NCBI RefSeq assembly: GCF_000337195.1
Contig: NZ_AOID01000022.1
Span: 59,952-123,951, forward strand
Length of the DNA: 64,000 nt
Direction: 5' to 3'
Source of the DNA: Natrinema versiforme JCM 10478
GTDB lineage: Archaea > Halobacteriota > Halobacteria > Halobacteriales > Natrialbaceae
Program-made: the position numbers and the translations under genes
Notes under the pieces: model-generated
The model's input: only the letters and a program-made list of their open reading frames with translations
Told to the model about the DNA's origin: nothing
Databases searched by the model: none
Shown here: positions 25,408 through 34,183 of the stretch, piece by piece
How positions within the stretch are numbered: position 1 is the first letter of the stretch
How the letters are laid out: every line of letters starts with the position of its first letter

Positions 25408-27249
25408 TCAGTTCCCGAGCAGTTGCGGCCCGAACAGCAAGAGCAGGAAGCTCACGAGCATCGTCACGCCGATCGCGGTCGTCACCAGCCGGACCATTCC
25501 GCGGGTCGCGTCGACCGGTAACCGGGAGACGATCGCCTCGGTGCTCGTCCGGAGGATGTGGCCGCCGTCGAGCGGGAACGCCGGAATGCAGTTGAAGAAG
25601 CCGAGCTGGACGTTGATCCAGCCGGTCCAGAACAGCAGGTTCGCGAGGACGAAGACGGTCCCGTCGCCGAACGCGCCGAGCATCCCCTGCGCTTCGTAGA
25701 AGTTCTGAATCCCGCCCGTGAAGCCGGCGAAATTGAACGGCATCGCACCGCTGACGCCAATGACCGGCAGCATGAGCGCGATCGCGATCTTGCCGAGGAA
25801 GGAGTCGGTGATCGGCCCGAACCGGGTCTCGCCGTCACCGCCCAGCAGTCCCAGATACTCGTCTGCGGGATAGAGTTGGACGCCGAGATCACTCACCTCG
25901 ATTCCCGACATCCCTCGCTGTCCTTGAATCCCGAGGAACCCGGTATCCGCTCGAGGATGCTCGTCGAGCGTGACGGTGTACGCCTCGCGTTCGTCGCCGA
26001 AGTAGCCCGCTACCTCGACCTGCTGGTCGGGTTCGCTGTCCTCGAGCATGGCCGCGAGGTCGTCGTACTCGTGGACTCGCTCGCCGTCGAACCGGGTGAT
26101 GACGAACGTTTCGTCGGTCGGGCCGGTCTCGCGTTCGAGCGGGCCGTCGTCGGCGACCGAAACCGCCGCGCCGATCGTCACCTCGCGCTCGGTCCGCTCG
26201 TCGCCGTTCGCGGGATCGATCGTCAGCGTGACTCGCTCGCTGTCACCGACGGCGTCTTCGAAGCCGCGTTCGGTCGCAACCTGCTGGCCGTCGACCGCGC
26301 GGATTTTGTCGCCGGCAGCGAGTTCAGTCGGTCCGTTCTCCATCGCCGCGGTCACGAGCAGCGACCGATCGACAGGGATCGTCTCCTCGCCGTTGAGTTC
26401 GACGGAGACCTGCTCGCCCCCGGTCGCCTCGAGCCGATCCGCGAGATCGTCGTTGCCCTCGACCGCGGTGCCGTTGATCGCCGTGATGCGATCGTTCGGC
26501 TCGATTCCCGCGTCTGCGGCCGGGGAATCCTCCGCGACGCCGCCGACCGCGGCACCGGGTGCGACGCCGATCGCGCCGACGATCGGCCCGAACAGCAGGG
26601 CGAAGGCAAGCAGCGTGATCGCGAAGTTGTTCGTGACGCCGGCGGCAAACATCCGCGTCTGACCGCCACGGGAGGCCGATTTGCTACTCTCTTGATCGGG
26701 TTCGACGAACGCGCCGACGGGGAGGATCGCGAGCATCGCGACCCCCATCGAGTCGATATCGATGTCCTCCACCCGACAGAGCAGGCCGTGGCCCCCCTCG
26801 TGGACGACGAGGCCGACGAGTAACCCGAAGACGATGCCGGGCGTGGCCGACAGCGGCAGAAAGTCGTTGACCCCGGGGATGACGAGAACGTTGTGAGGCT
26901 GTCTGGCGGCGGACCCCGCCGGTTGCGGTGAGGTAAGCGCGACCATCGCCACGCGGATCAGCACGGCGAACATGCTGATCATCACGACGAGCGCGATGCC
27001 GACGCCGAAGTTCGACCACGCTCGCCAGAACCGTTTCGGCCGTGCAAGCCGGTCGAGCAGCGCCCGCCCGCGTTTCGTGTGGAACGTGAGAATCGGCCCC
27101 TGCGTTCCGATGTAGTCGGGGAGATACCCGCCGTTTCGGAGCCCGACGACCGCGAGCCAGTAGAGGAGGAGCCCGAGCAGAACCCACGTGAGGAGTTCCG
27201 AGCCGTAGATTGCGGGCGGCGAGACGACAGCGAAGGAACCGTGATCCAT
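25408..27249 (-). CDS. Site-2 protease (M50) membrane metallopeptidase with PDZ domains
   Basis: A 613-residue intramembrane protease that should cleave membrane-bound substrates such as anti-sigma-like or signal proteins. The zinc motif is H150-E151-G-G-H154 in GLVVHEGGHGLLCR, and the third ligand region is LDGGHILR near residue 550. Two PDZ-like modules lie between (VGGVAEDSPAADAGIEPNDR and a second around ELAAGDKIRAVDGQQV). Multiple helices surround the active site. It has a neighbour, lysS, 60 bp upstream in the same direction, without an obvious functional link. Confidence 0.9.
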   Translation of the reverse strand: MDHGSFAVVSPPAIYGSELLTWVLLGLLLYWLAVVGLRNGGYLPDYIGTQGPILTFHTKRGRALLDRLARPKRFWRAWSNFGVGIALVVMISMFAVLIRVAMVALTSPQPAGSAARQPHNVLVIPGVNDFLPLSATPGIVFGLLVGLVVHEGGHGLLCRVEDIDIDSMGVAMLAILPVGAFVEPDQESSKSASRGGQTRMFAAGVTNNFAITLLAFALLFGPIVGAIGVAPGAAVGGVAEDSPAADAGIEPNDRITAINGTAVEGNDDLADRLEATGGEQVSVELNGEETIPVDRSLLVTAAMENGPTELAAGDKIRAVDGQQVATERGFEDAVGDSERVTLTIDPANGDERTEREVTIGAAVSVADDGPLERETGPTDETFVITRFDGERVHEYDDLAAMLEDSEPDQQVEVAGYFGDEREAYTVTLDEHPRADTGFLGIQGQRGMSGIEVSDLGVQLYPADEYLGLLGGDGETRFGPITDSFLGKIAIALMLPVIGVSGAMPFNFAGFTGGIQNFYEAQGMLGAFGDGTVFVLANLLFWTGWINVQLGFFNCIPAFPLDGGHILRTSTEAIVSRLPVDATRGMVRLVTTAIGVTMLVSFLLLLFGPQLLGN

Positions 27250-27309
27250 CGTTACCCTCTCCGGGCGGCGTTCTCAAATGACTTTTGTCTATCGGACTGG
27301 TCGGCGTCG

Positions 27310-29022
27310 TCAGCGTTCTCGCCGGAGTCGCCCGACGACGAACTCCCGATCGACCTTCGCGAGGAACGGCCCGAGCTTCGGCCCCTGCTCTTCGTCGAAG
27401 AACAGCCGGTAGCCCGCCGCGAAGAAGTCGCCGACGTCGACGTCGTGGCGTCTTGCCGTCTCGTAGATCTCGCCCTGAATATCCTCGGGATCGTGGCCCG
27501 CATCGATGAAATCGGCGAGTTCGGCCAGCGCGGCTTCGGTGTCCGCGTCGAAGTCGTGTGCCGGAATCTCGGTGCGCTTGAGTTCGTAATCGAACTCGTT
27601 GCCGGTTCGTCGCGCCCAGTTGCGCGCCTGCTCGACGCGCTCGAGCGCCCCTTCGACGGCCCACTCCGGGGCGTCTTCGGGAATGTGGCCCTCCCGCCGG
27701 GCGATCTCCTCGCGCAGGTCGGGGTCGTCGGTCATCCCGAGCACCGCGGCGAAGGTGTAGGGCAGTCGAATCCGCTCTTCGCGCGGCTCCTCGACGACGA
27801 ACGGGTAGACCCGCTCGGCGAAGGCCTGTTCGTCCTCGCTCGCGTCGACCTCGCCGAAGTAGGTCGCCTCGAGCCGGTCGAACTCGTCGACCAGTTGGTC
27901 GAGGCGTTCGATGCTGAAGTCCCGGGCCTTCACGGGATCCTTCGCAAAGAAATAGCGCAGTACCTCGGGCTCGAGCAACTCGAGGACATCCGAGACCAGG
28001 ATCACGTTGCCCGCGGAGGAGGAGAAGGGCTCGCCATCGAGGGTGAACCACTCGTAGACCATCGGTACCGGGGGTTCGATCTCGAGGACGTTGCGGGCGA
28101 CGTCTTGGCCGCTGGGCCAGGAGCCCTCGGCGTGGTCCTTGCCGAAGGGCTCGAAGTCGACGCCGAGGAGCTGCCACTGGGCGGGCCACTCGAAGCGCCA
28201 CGGGAGTTTGCCTTCCCGTAGCGTCGCGGTACCCTCGTGGCCACAGCCGTCGATCGTCTGGTCGCCGGCGTCCATGTCGGTACACTCGTAGTCGACGGTC
28301 GCCGTGTCCCCGTCCAGATCGACGCTCGTCACCGTCTCCGTGATCTTGCCACACTCCTCGCAGATCGGGTTGAACGGCACGTACTCGCCGTTTACGTCGA
28401 CCTTGTCCTGATACTTCGAGAGGACCTCGCGCGCCCGATCCCGGTGCTCGAGGACGAACCGAGTCACGTCCTCGAACTCGCCGGACTCGTAGCAGTCGGT
28501 GTTCGAGACCAGTTCGATCGGCACGTCGAGGGCGTCGGCGCTGTCCTGAATGATGGTCGCGAAGTGGTCGCCGTAGGAGTCACAGCAGCCGAAGGGGTCC
28601 GGAATGTCCGTGTAGGGTGCGCCGAGGTTGCGGCCGAGCGCGCCGGCGTCGACCTCGCCGAGATCGACGAGGTTCCCCTCGAGGTCACAGAGCGTGCGGG
28701 GCAGTCCGCGGAGCGGGTCGCGGTCGTCGGCGGTGAAGACCTGCCTGACCTCGTGACCCCGGTCGCGCAGCACTTCGGCGACGAAGTAGCCGCGCATGAT
28801 CTCGTTGACGTTGCCCAGGTGGGGAACGCCCGACGGCGAGATGCCGCCCTTGATGACGATCGGCTCCTCGGGGTTGCGGTCCTCGATGCGGTCCGCGACC
28901 GTATCCGCCCAGAACGCGTGGCGCGTCTCGCTAGCTTCCTCGCTCTGGAGCGTGTAGGGACTGATCGCGTCCGACTCCGGCGTGTCTGCCGCGTCTCCAT
29001 CCGCGTCGTCGTCGGCGCTCAT
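27310..29022 (-). CDS. lysS: Lysyl-tRNA synthetase, class I
   Basis: A 570-residue class I LysRS, the archaeal form. The HIGH-equivalent is PSGVPHLGN, and the KMSKS-equivalent is SSSAGNVI. A zinc-binding insertion with CEECGKITETV and a later Cys-His pair is visible. The enzyme charges tRNA-Lys. Its start overlaps the stop of the UMP kinase gene by 4 nt (ATGA at 29019-29022), so the two are translationally coupled. Confidence 0.96.
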   Translation of the reverse strand: MSADDDADGDAADTPESDAISPYTLQSEEASETRHAFWADTVADRIEDRNPEEPIVIKGGISPSGVPHLGNVNEIMRGYFVAEVLRDRGHEVRQVFTADDRDPLRGLPRTLCDLEGNLVDLGEVDAGALGRNLGAPYTDIPDPFGCCDSYGDHFATIIQDSADALDVPIELVSNTDCYESGEFEDVTRFVLEHRDRAREVLSKYQDKVDVNGEYVPFNPICEECGKITETVTSVDLDGDTATVDYECTDMDAGDQTIDGCGHEGTATLREGKLPWRFEWPAQWQLLGVDFEPFGKDHAEGSWPSGQDVARNVLEIEPPVPMVYEWFTLDGEPFSSSAGNVILVSDVLELLEPEVLRYFFAKDPVKARDFSIERLDQLVDEFDRLEATYFGEVDASEDEQAFAERVYPFVVEEPREERIRLPYTFAAVLGMTDDPDLREEIARREGHIPEDAPEWAVEGALERVEQARNWARRTGNEFDYELKRTEIPAHDFDADTEAALAELADFIDAGHDPEDIQGEIYETARRHDVDVGDFFAAGYRLFFDEEQGPKLGPFLAKVDREFVVGRLRRER

Positions 29023-29744
29023 CGTTCGTCGCTCGCCCAGTAGGTCGGTTCCGCGCCAGCGCCTTCGGGGACGATATCAGTGCCCTCGTGGTCGCCGTGG
29101 CGAACCGCGCGGGCGATCCGGTCGGGGTCCGTGCCGTCGAGGACGATCGTTCGCATCCCCGAGCGCTCGATGATCTTCGCCGCCAGCAGGTCCACGGGCG
29201 CGGACGCGCCGGCGTTCATCTCGAGCCCGGCGATGGCGTCGACCAGGTCCGCGGCCGAGAGGCTGTCGTACTTGGTCGCGTCGTCGTCCTCGTTGGGATC
29301 GGCGCTGTAGACGCCGGGGACGCTCGTGGCGTAGACGAGCAGGTCGGCGTCGATGTACTCCGCCAGCGCGGCCCCGACAGCGTCGGTGGTCTGGGCCGGC
29401 GCGACGCCGCCCATGATGCAGATGTCGTCCCGCCGGAGCGCCTCGCTGGCCTCCTCGTAGTCGAGTGCGGGCGCGGTCACGGACTCCTCGCTCAGCGCGG
29501 CGATCAGCAGCCGGGCGTTGAGTCGCGTCACGTCGATCCCCAACTGATCGAGTTCGATTTCGTTCGCCCCGAGGTCTCGAGCGGCCCCGATGTACTCGCG
29601 AGCGACGCCGCCGCCCCCGACGACGGCACCGATCCGACACCCCTCCGAAATGAGGTCTTCGATGACGGCTGCGTGCTCGGCCACCCGGTCCGCCCCGGGC
29701 TCGGGGACGAGGACGCTGCCGCCGATAGAGACGACCACTTTCAT
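29019..29744 (-). CDS. pyrH: UMP kinase (archaeal PyrH type)
   Basis: A 241-residue amino-acid-kinase-fold enzyme that phosphorylates UMP to UDP. The N-terminus VVVSIGGSVL is the glycine-rich phosphate loop, VVGGGGVAREYIGAARDLG the nucleotide-handling loop, and YIDADLLVYATSVPGVYSADP is the typical ATP/UMP-binding segment. Length and motifs fit archaeal rather than bacterial UMPK. The ATG at 29744 (MKVVVSIGG) is right for the family; the extension from 29786 is not. Confidence 0.94.
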   Translation of the reverse strand: MKVVVSIGGSVLVPEPGADRVAEHAAVIEDLISEGCRIGAVVGGGGVAREYIGAARDLGANEIELDQLGIDVTRLNARLLIAALSEESVTAPALDYEEASEALRRDDICIMGGVAPAQTTDAVGAALAEYIDADLLVYATSVPGVYSADPNEDDDATKYDSLSAADLVDAIAGLEMNAGASAPVDLLAAKIIERSGMRTIVLDGTDPDRIARAVRHGDHEGTDIVPEGAGAEPTYWASDER

Positions 29745-29864
29745 ACTACCCCGGTGTAGCGGAGTTGCTATCTTAAGGGTTGTCAACTGCCCGGATGGCG
29801 TGGTGACACATCCCTCGAGCGACTGGCGAGGAGCCGTTCGTCGCCGCGAAATCGCGTCTCGATC

Positions 29865-30945
29865 TCACTCCTCGAGCGACAGGACCAGCGCGTCACCGTC
29901 GCGGTCGAACTCGGTCCCGAACGGAGCCGATAGCGTTCGCATCCGCTCGCGGGACCACGCGGCCGCCTGCGGGCTCGCCTCGCGGACCGCACAGTCCTCG
30001 ATTTCGGTTGGATGCAGCCGGAGTTCGGTCGGCCGGCCGTCGGGAGTCACCGCGAGGACGAACAGGAAACTCCGGTCGTTTCGCAACTCGTCGTCGACCC
30101 GGTAGTCGTCGACGAAATCGCCCGCGTCGTAGATGATCGGGCTCCCCTCGTGGACCTCGATCCCCTGAAAGACGTGAGCGCTGTGGCCGTGGACGACGTC
30201 GACGCCCGCGTCGACCAGCCAGCGGCCGAACTCGCGGAACGATTCGGGCGGCTCCGTCACCATGTTCGGCCCCCAGTGCAGCGAGGCGACCACCAGATCA
30301 GGATTCGTCTCGCGTGCGCGCTCGAGAGCGTCCCGAACGAGCCGTTTCGTCTCCGGATCGTCGACATCGTCGTCGGGCGTCCGACTGCGCGAGTCGCGTC
30401 GCGACTCGTCGATTTCGATCCGAGCCGTGCCCGGCGATTCCTCGTCCGCGGCGTACTCGGGCGTGTTGTCCGTCAGCGAGACGACCGCCATGTCGAGCCC
30501 ATCGTCGCTGTCCGTCTCCGACCCAGCGGCGTCCGCTTCGGAGCCGCCAATCGTCCGCACCGCCGGCTCGAGCGCCTCGTCGATCGTCTCTCCTGCACCC
30601 GCACGACCGATCCCGGCCTCGTCGAGCACCTCGAGGGTATCGCGCAGCGCGACTTCCTCGTAGTCCAGCACGTGATTGTTCGCCAGCGCACAGACGTCGA
30701 CGCGCGCGCTCGAGTGCGGGGACCGCCCAGTCGGGATCCGCCCGGAAGTGAAACGGGCGGCGGGTGCGCTGCCACTCTCGGCCGCGCGTCGAGAGCACGC
30801 ACTCGAGGTTGCTCACCAGCCCGTCCAGTTCGTGCAGTCGCTCGAGGACCGTTCCCCACACCGCATCGACGGACCGACCGCGCTGGCGGTCGTCGACCAG
30901 CCGTCCGAACATCACGTCGCCCGTGAAGCCGATTCGGAGGGACAT
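29865..30945 (-). pseudogene. CapA/PGA-cap-type metallophosphoesterase, frameshifted
   Basis: Two overlapping frames make one CapA-like protein of about 360 residues. Reading from 30945: RIGFTGDVMFGRLVDD, DGLVSNLECVLSTRG, DPDWAVPALERAR. Then the frame breaks in an alternating CG run at 30701-30709. The next frame continues VDVCALANNHVLDYEEVALR, LVVASLHWGPNM, VVHGHSAHVFQGIEVHEG and YDAGDFVDDY. All PGA_cap motifs are present across the junction, so the ancestor was complete. Either the gene is inactive, or it is phase-variable, or the base count is a sequencing error. The family is linked to poly-gamma-glutamate or related surface polymers. Confidence 0.8.
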
Positions 30946-31265
30946 AGGCGAGCGTTCGTGGTGCATGTGCAAAATTCCGGGAGACGATCGTCGGGCCGTT
31001 CTCCGGTAGCGATGGCCGACCACCGATGAAGCCGCGGGACTGGACGGCTGTACGTGGTGCCGACTGCGGGAAGCGGCGCGCAGTGCCATGTGGGACTGGA
31101 GGCGGACAGTGGCGGATGGGACTGGAGACGTGCGGTTGCTGGGCGGTGGCGGCGTGCGGTGCTGGGTGGGACTGAAAGGGGCGCGCTGGGCGGGCGTCTC
31201 GCGCCCGCCCAGCGCGGGGCTTTCTCGGCGACAGCTACAAAGTCCGACCTGCCCATAGCTCGACT
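30946..31265. repeat. Intergenic region with four GGGACTG repeats and a 15-bp hairpin
   Basis: 320 bp between divergent genes. GGGACTGGA occurs at 31036-31044, 31092-31100 and 31118-31126, and GGGACTGAA at 31168-31176. Next comes a perfect 15-bp stem, 31182-31196 with 31202-31216 (loop TCTCG), very GC-rich. No gene or T-run follows directly. It may be an RNA-forming repeat or leader for the gene at 31266. Confidence 0.6.
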
Positions 31266-32102
31266 ATGCACGTACTCGGTGTTCGCGAGGAGGGGGCCGA
31301 CGGCGACGCGCTCGAGTCGGTTGTCGATCGGGTCGTCGACCGGCTCGCCGAACGGGGGCGCGTCGGCGTCATCAGATACGACGCGACGATTGCGGACGGA
31401 ACGCACGCGCGCGAATCGACCACGCTCGGCGGCGACGTCACTTACGACCTCGGCGTCGACGGCGACTGGACCGCCTCGGGGACGGGGCTGTCCGTCGCCG
31501 ACGCGCTCGACAGGCTGGCGACCGACTGCGAGTACGCCGTCGTCAGCGGCGCGCCGACGCTCCGGTATCCGTCGATCGTCGTGGGGTCGGCCAGCGACGA
31601 GCACGAACCCAACGAGAGTGTCCTCGCAACCGTTCGCGGCCCCGCCGACCTTGATTTCGACGCCCTCGTGACGAGCCTCGAGTCGACCGAACCCCACGAG
31701 ACCCTCGAGTCACTGGTGGCCCGTCTCAAGCGCTCGCCGCGGGCCGACCGCGCGGGCGCGATCGCGACGTTTACCGGCCGCGTCCGAGCCAAAGACAGCG
31801 CGGACGACGCGCGCACGCAGTACCTCGAGTTCGAGAAGTACGAGGGCGTCGCCGACGAGCGGATGGCGGCCCTCGAAGCCGACCTCGAGGCCCGAGACGA
31901 CGTGTTCGACGTCGAACTCTATCATCGAACGGGGATCGTCGAGGACGGCGAGGACATCGTTTTCGTCGTCGTGCTCGCGGGCCACCGCGAGCAGGCGTTC
32001 CGGACCGTCGAAGACGGCATCAACCGGCTAAAAGACGAGGTGCCGCTGTTCAAGAAGGAAGTGACAGTCGAGGACGAATTCTGGGTCCACGAACAATCCT
32101 GA
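31266..32102 (+). CDS. moaE: Molybdopterin synthase large subunit MoaE fused to a degenerate MobB-like domain
   Basis: A 278-residue protein. The C-terminal half is MoaE: AIATFTGRVRAKD, YLEFEKYEGVADERMAALE, VELYHRTGIVEDGED, VVVLAGHREQAF, RLKDEVPLFKKE with its catalytic lysines. It receives sulfur from a ubiquitin-like MoaD/SAMP partner to make molybdopterin. The N-terminal 130 residues resemble MobB (RLAERGRVGVIRYDA) but lack the GxxxxGK P-loop, so nucleotide binding there is doubtful. In haloarchaea MoaE is also a known sampylation target. Confidence 0.9.
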   Translation: MHVLGVREEGADGDALESVVDRVVDRLAERGRVGVIRYDATIADGTHARESTTLGGDVTYDLGVDGDWTASGTGLSVADALDRLATDCEYAVVSGAPTLRYPSIVVGSASDEHEPNESVLATVRGPADLDFDALVTSLESTEPHETLESLVARLKRSPRADRAGAIATFTGRVRAKDSADDARTQYLEFEKYEGVADERMAALEADLEARDDVFDVELYHRTGIVEDGEDIVFVVVLAGHREQAFRTVEDGINRLKDEVPLFKKEVTVEDEFWVHEQS

Positions 32103-32358
32103 CCGTTACATTCGTTCGCCGAGCCAGCTGAAATAGCGGAACGGTCGGAGAAGACGATAGTGTATTGCTCGTTGTGGTTGGATCCGCGATAATGAGTTAG
32201 AAGTGGTTTTAAAACGTCTAGATCCCTATCGAGCAACGGTTAATAGTCTTCTAATACGGAATAAAACGTCTATTACCCCCCAGATCGTTGAACACAATCG
32301 AAATGCCACTAACGATCCACCCTTTATAACAGATCTCCCCCACAAGGAGGTGATGTCG
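32103..32358. promoter_or_regulatory. AT-rich leader and promoter region of the 32359 gene
   Basis: The stretch is much less GC-rich than its surroundings. Two TATA-like boxes are seen: TTTTAAAA near 32208-32215 and TTTATAA at 32323-32329. A strong ribosome-binding site GGAGGTGA (32346-32353) ends 5 nt before the ATG at 32359. The nearer box would place the transcript start at about 32350 and remove this site; the farther one keeps it. Confidence 0.5.
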
Positions 32359-32598
32359 ATGAGCACGACAGCCCAACCCTCCACGGAAAGCAAAGAACAC
32401 CGCCTCAAACGCTACCTGCGCGACCGAGCTGAAGACGGGGAGCTGTACTTCAAAGGCAAGTTCATCGCGGACGATGTCGACATGTCCCCCAAAGAAATCG
32501 GCGCACTGATGGCGAAGCTCTCGGGATCGGTCACCGACCTCGAGATCGAGAAGTGGTCGTACACGAGCGCGACTACGTGGCGCGTCGCCCCCGCCTGA
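32359..32598 (+). CDS. DUF7123-like small haloarchaeal protein
   Basis: A 79-residue protein starting MSTTAQPSTESKEHRLKRYL. The body (YFKGKFIADDVDMSPKEIGA, KLSGSVTDLEIEKWSYTS) resembles a small winged-helix protein conserved in haloarchaea, which I associate with DUF7123 by resemblance. The Shine-Dalgarno GGAGGTGA overlaps the ATG at 32353, so the ATG at 32359 with proper spacing is the better start. Few genes in this window have such a site, so this one is probably translated from a leadered mRNA. Confidence 0.75.
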   Translation: MSTTAQPSTESKEHRLKRYLRDRAEDGELYFKGKFIADDVDMSPKEIGALMAKLSGSVTDLEIEKWSYTSATTWRVAPA

Positions 32599-32669
32599 TC
32601 TCGAACCAGTCGCGACTGCAGTCGAAGCACCGACCGAGTATCCCCGCATTCCTCCCGGTCCGTGCCGGC

Positions 32670-32761
32670 GCGTCGTCGACGCCATCCGGCACGACCATCC
32701 CTTACCGACGCCGGTGCGTCGTCGACGCCATCCGGCACGACCATCCCTTACCGACGCCGGT
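32670..32761. repeat. Two perfect 46-bp tandem repeats
   Basis: The unit beginning GCGTCGTCGACGCCATCCGG and ending CCGACGCCGGT occurs at 32670-32715 and 32716-32761 without mismatch. Perfect identity suggests a recent duplication. Each unit contains GTCGAC and a run CGGCACGACCATCC. There are only two units and no spacers, so it is not a CRISPR array. Confidence 0.85.
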
Positions 32762-32916
32762 GAGACGCCGTCGTCGCTTTCTTCGCCGCAGATCACGTGT
32801 TCCCAGCAGCGCCGCCCGCCGTCGCTTCCGCCGCCTGCAGTCGATTTTGCCGCCGCTCGAGTCGCGGCTCCTCGACCTCGGTCTCGGAAACGGCCGCCCC
32901 TGCCGACGGCAGTCGA

Positions 32917-32922
32917 TTTATA
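32917..32922 (+). promoter_or_regulatory. TATA-like box of the 32947 protease gene
   Basis: TTTATA lies 25-30 bp before the ATG at 32947, which supports that start. Confidence 0.5.
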
Positions 32923-32946
32923 CCCGGTGACGATGAACCTCCGGTG

Positions 32947-34110
32947 ATGGAGGACATCGATCGGTCCGGATTCGGCACGGCGGGGCGCGGCGGGCCCTCG
33001 CTCGAGGACGGGCCGCCGATCGATCGCATCGAGTCGGTGTTTGCGGTCTATGAGGTACAGCGACGGGACGGCCGGCTGATCTATTACGGCGACCCGTTGA
33101 CCCGGCCGGAGCGAGTGATCAGCGAACTCTGGTCGGAGTTCCGCGAGCGCGGCTACGACGCCACCCTTGAAACCCGCCACGGCGAGTACGTACTCGTTGC
33201 CGAACCGACCAGCGTCGGGGTCGACGGGATTCCGTGGACGAACGTCTTCTTGCTGCTGGCGACGATCGGGTCGACGCTGTTCGTCGGGGCGTGGTGGTGG
33301 TACCCCTCGCTCGACCCGTTCGCGAGTCCGATCGATATCGTCCACGCGTGGCCCTTCTCGCTTGCGATCCTCGGCGTGCTCGGCGTCCACGAGATGGGCC
33401 ACTACGTCATGAGCCGGTACCATCAGGTCGACGCCTCCCTTCCCTATTTCATCCCGGTGCCGACGCTCATCGGGACGATGGGGGCGGTCATCAGGATGAA
33501 GGGCCGAATGCCCGACCGTAAGGCGCTGTTCGATATCGGCGTCGCCGGCCCCCTCGCTGGACTGGTCGCGACGGTCGTCGCGACCGTGATCGGGCTTCAC
33601 CTGCCGCCCGTAACCGTCGACCCGGCCCTACTCCAGAACCCCGACGCGGTTCGGATCGAACTGGGCTATCCCCCGCTGCTCGAGTTGCTCGCGGCCGGGT
33701 TCGACCAGCCGCTGTACAGAGACGATCCGGCGACGGGCGTGAATCCGGTCGTCATCGGCGCGTGGGTCGGGATGTTCGTCACGTTCCTCAATTTGATCCC
33801 GGTCGGGCAACTCGACGGCGGCCACATCCTCCGAGCGATGGCCGGCGAGTTCCAAGAGACGATCGCGGCGATCGTTCCGGGCGCGCTGTTTGCCCTCGCC
33901 GGTTACCTCTATTACGTCCAAAACCACACCCTGAACACGGTTTTCGTCTGGATTCTCTGGGGGCTGTTGACCACGGTGTTTGCGTCGATCGGCCCGGCGA
34001 CGCCGATGCGAGACGAGCGGCTGGGTTCGGGTCGGGTCCTCCTCGGAATCGTGACCTTCGGACTCGGCCTACTCTGTTTCATGCCGATCCCGGTCATGAT
34101 CATCGAGTAA
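32947..34110 (+). CDS. Site-2 protease (M50) family membrane peptidase
   Basis: A 387-residue intramembrane zinc protease. After a soluble N-terminal domain of about 95 residues (VFAVYEVQRRDGRLIYYGDP) come a helix and the zinc motif H148-E149-M-G-H152 in LGVHEMGHYVMSRY. The third-ligand motif is VGQLDGGHILRAM. At least six transmembrane helices are visible. No PDZ domain is present, unlike the other site-2 protease in this window at 25408. The TATA-like box fixes the start; the ORF extends upstream without support. Confidence 0.9.
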   Translation: MEDIDRSGFGTAGRGGPSLEDGPPIDRIESVFAVYEVQRRDGRLIYYGDPLTRPERVISELWSEFRERGYDATLETRHGEYVLVAEPTSVGVDGIPWTNVFLLLATIGSTLFVGAWWWYPSLDPFASPIDIVHAWPFSLAILGVLGVHEMGHYVMSRYHQVDASLPYFIPVPTLIGTMGAVIRMKGRMPDRKALFDIGVAGPLAGLVATVVATVIGLHLPPVTVDPALLQNPDAVRIELGYPPLLELLAAGFDQPLYRDDPATGVNPVVIGAWVGMFVTFLNLIPVGQLDGGHILRAMAGEFQETIAAIVPGALFALAGYLYYVQNHTLNTVFVWILWGLLTTVFASIGPATPMRDERLGSGRVLLGIVTFGLGLLCFMPIPVMIIE

Positions 34111-34183
34111 CGACGCACGGGCGCGATTGGTTTATTTTTCCGGTCCGTTCGAGCGAGTGTCGGGCTGAGAAAGTGGTCTTGCT

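Larger units (their letters stand above)
32599..32946. other. Intergenic region with tandem repeat
   Basis: 348 bp between parallel genes. Apart from the two 46-bp repeats and the TATA-like box upstream of the protease gene, I see no gene. Several weak frames exist on both strands, but none has a recognisable protein pattern. Confidence 0.5.

Noticed and set aside
32670-32761. Possible CRISPR array
   Set aside because: Only two directly adjoining units, no spacers, no cas genes nearby.
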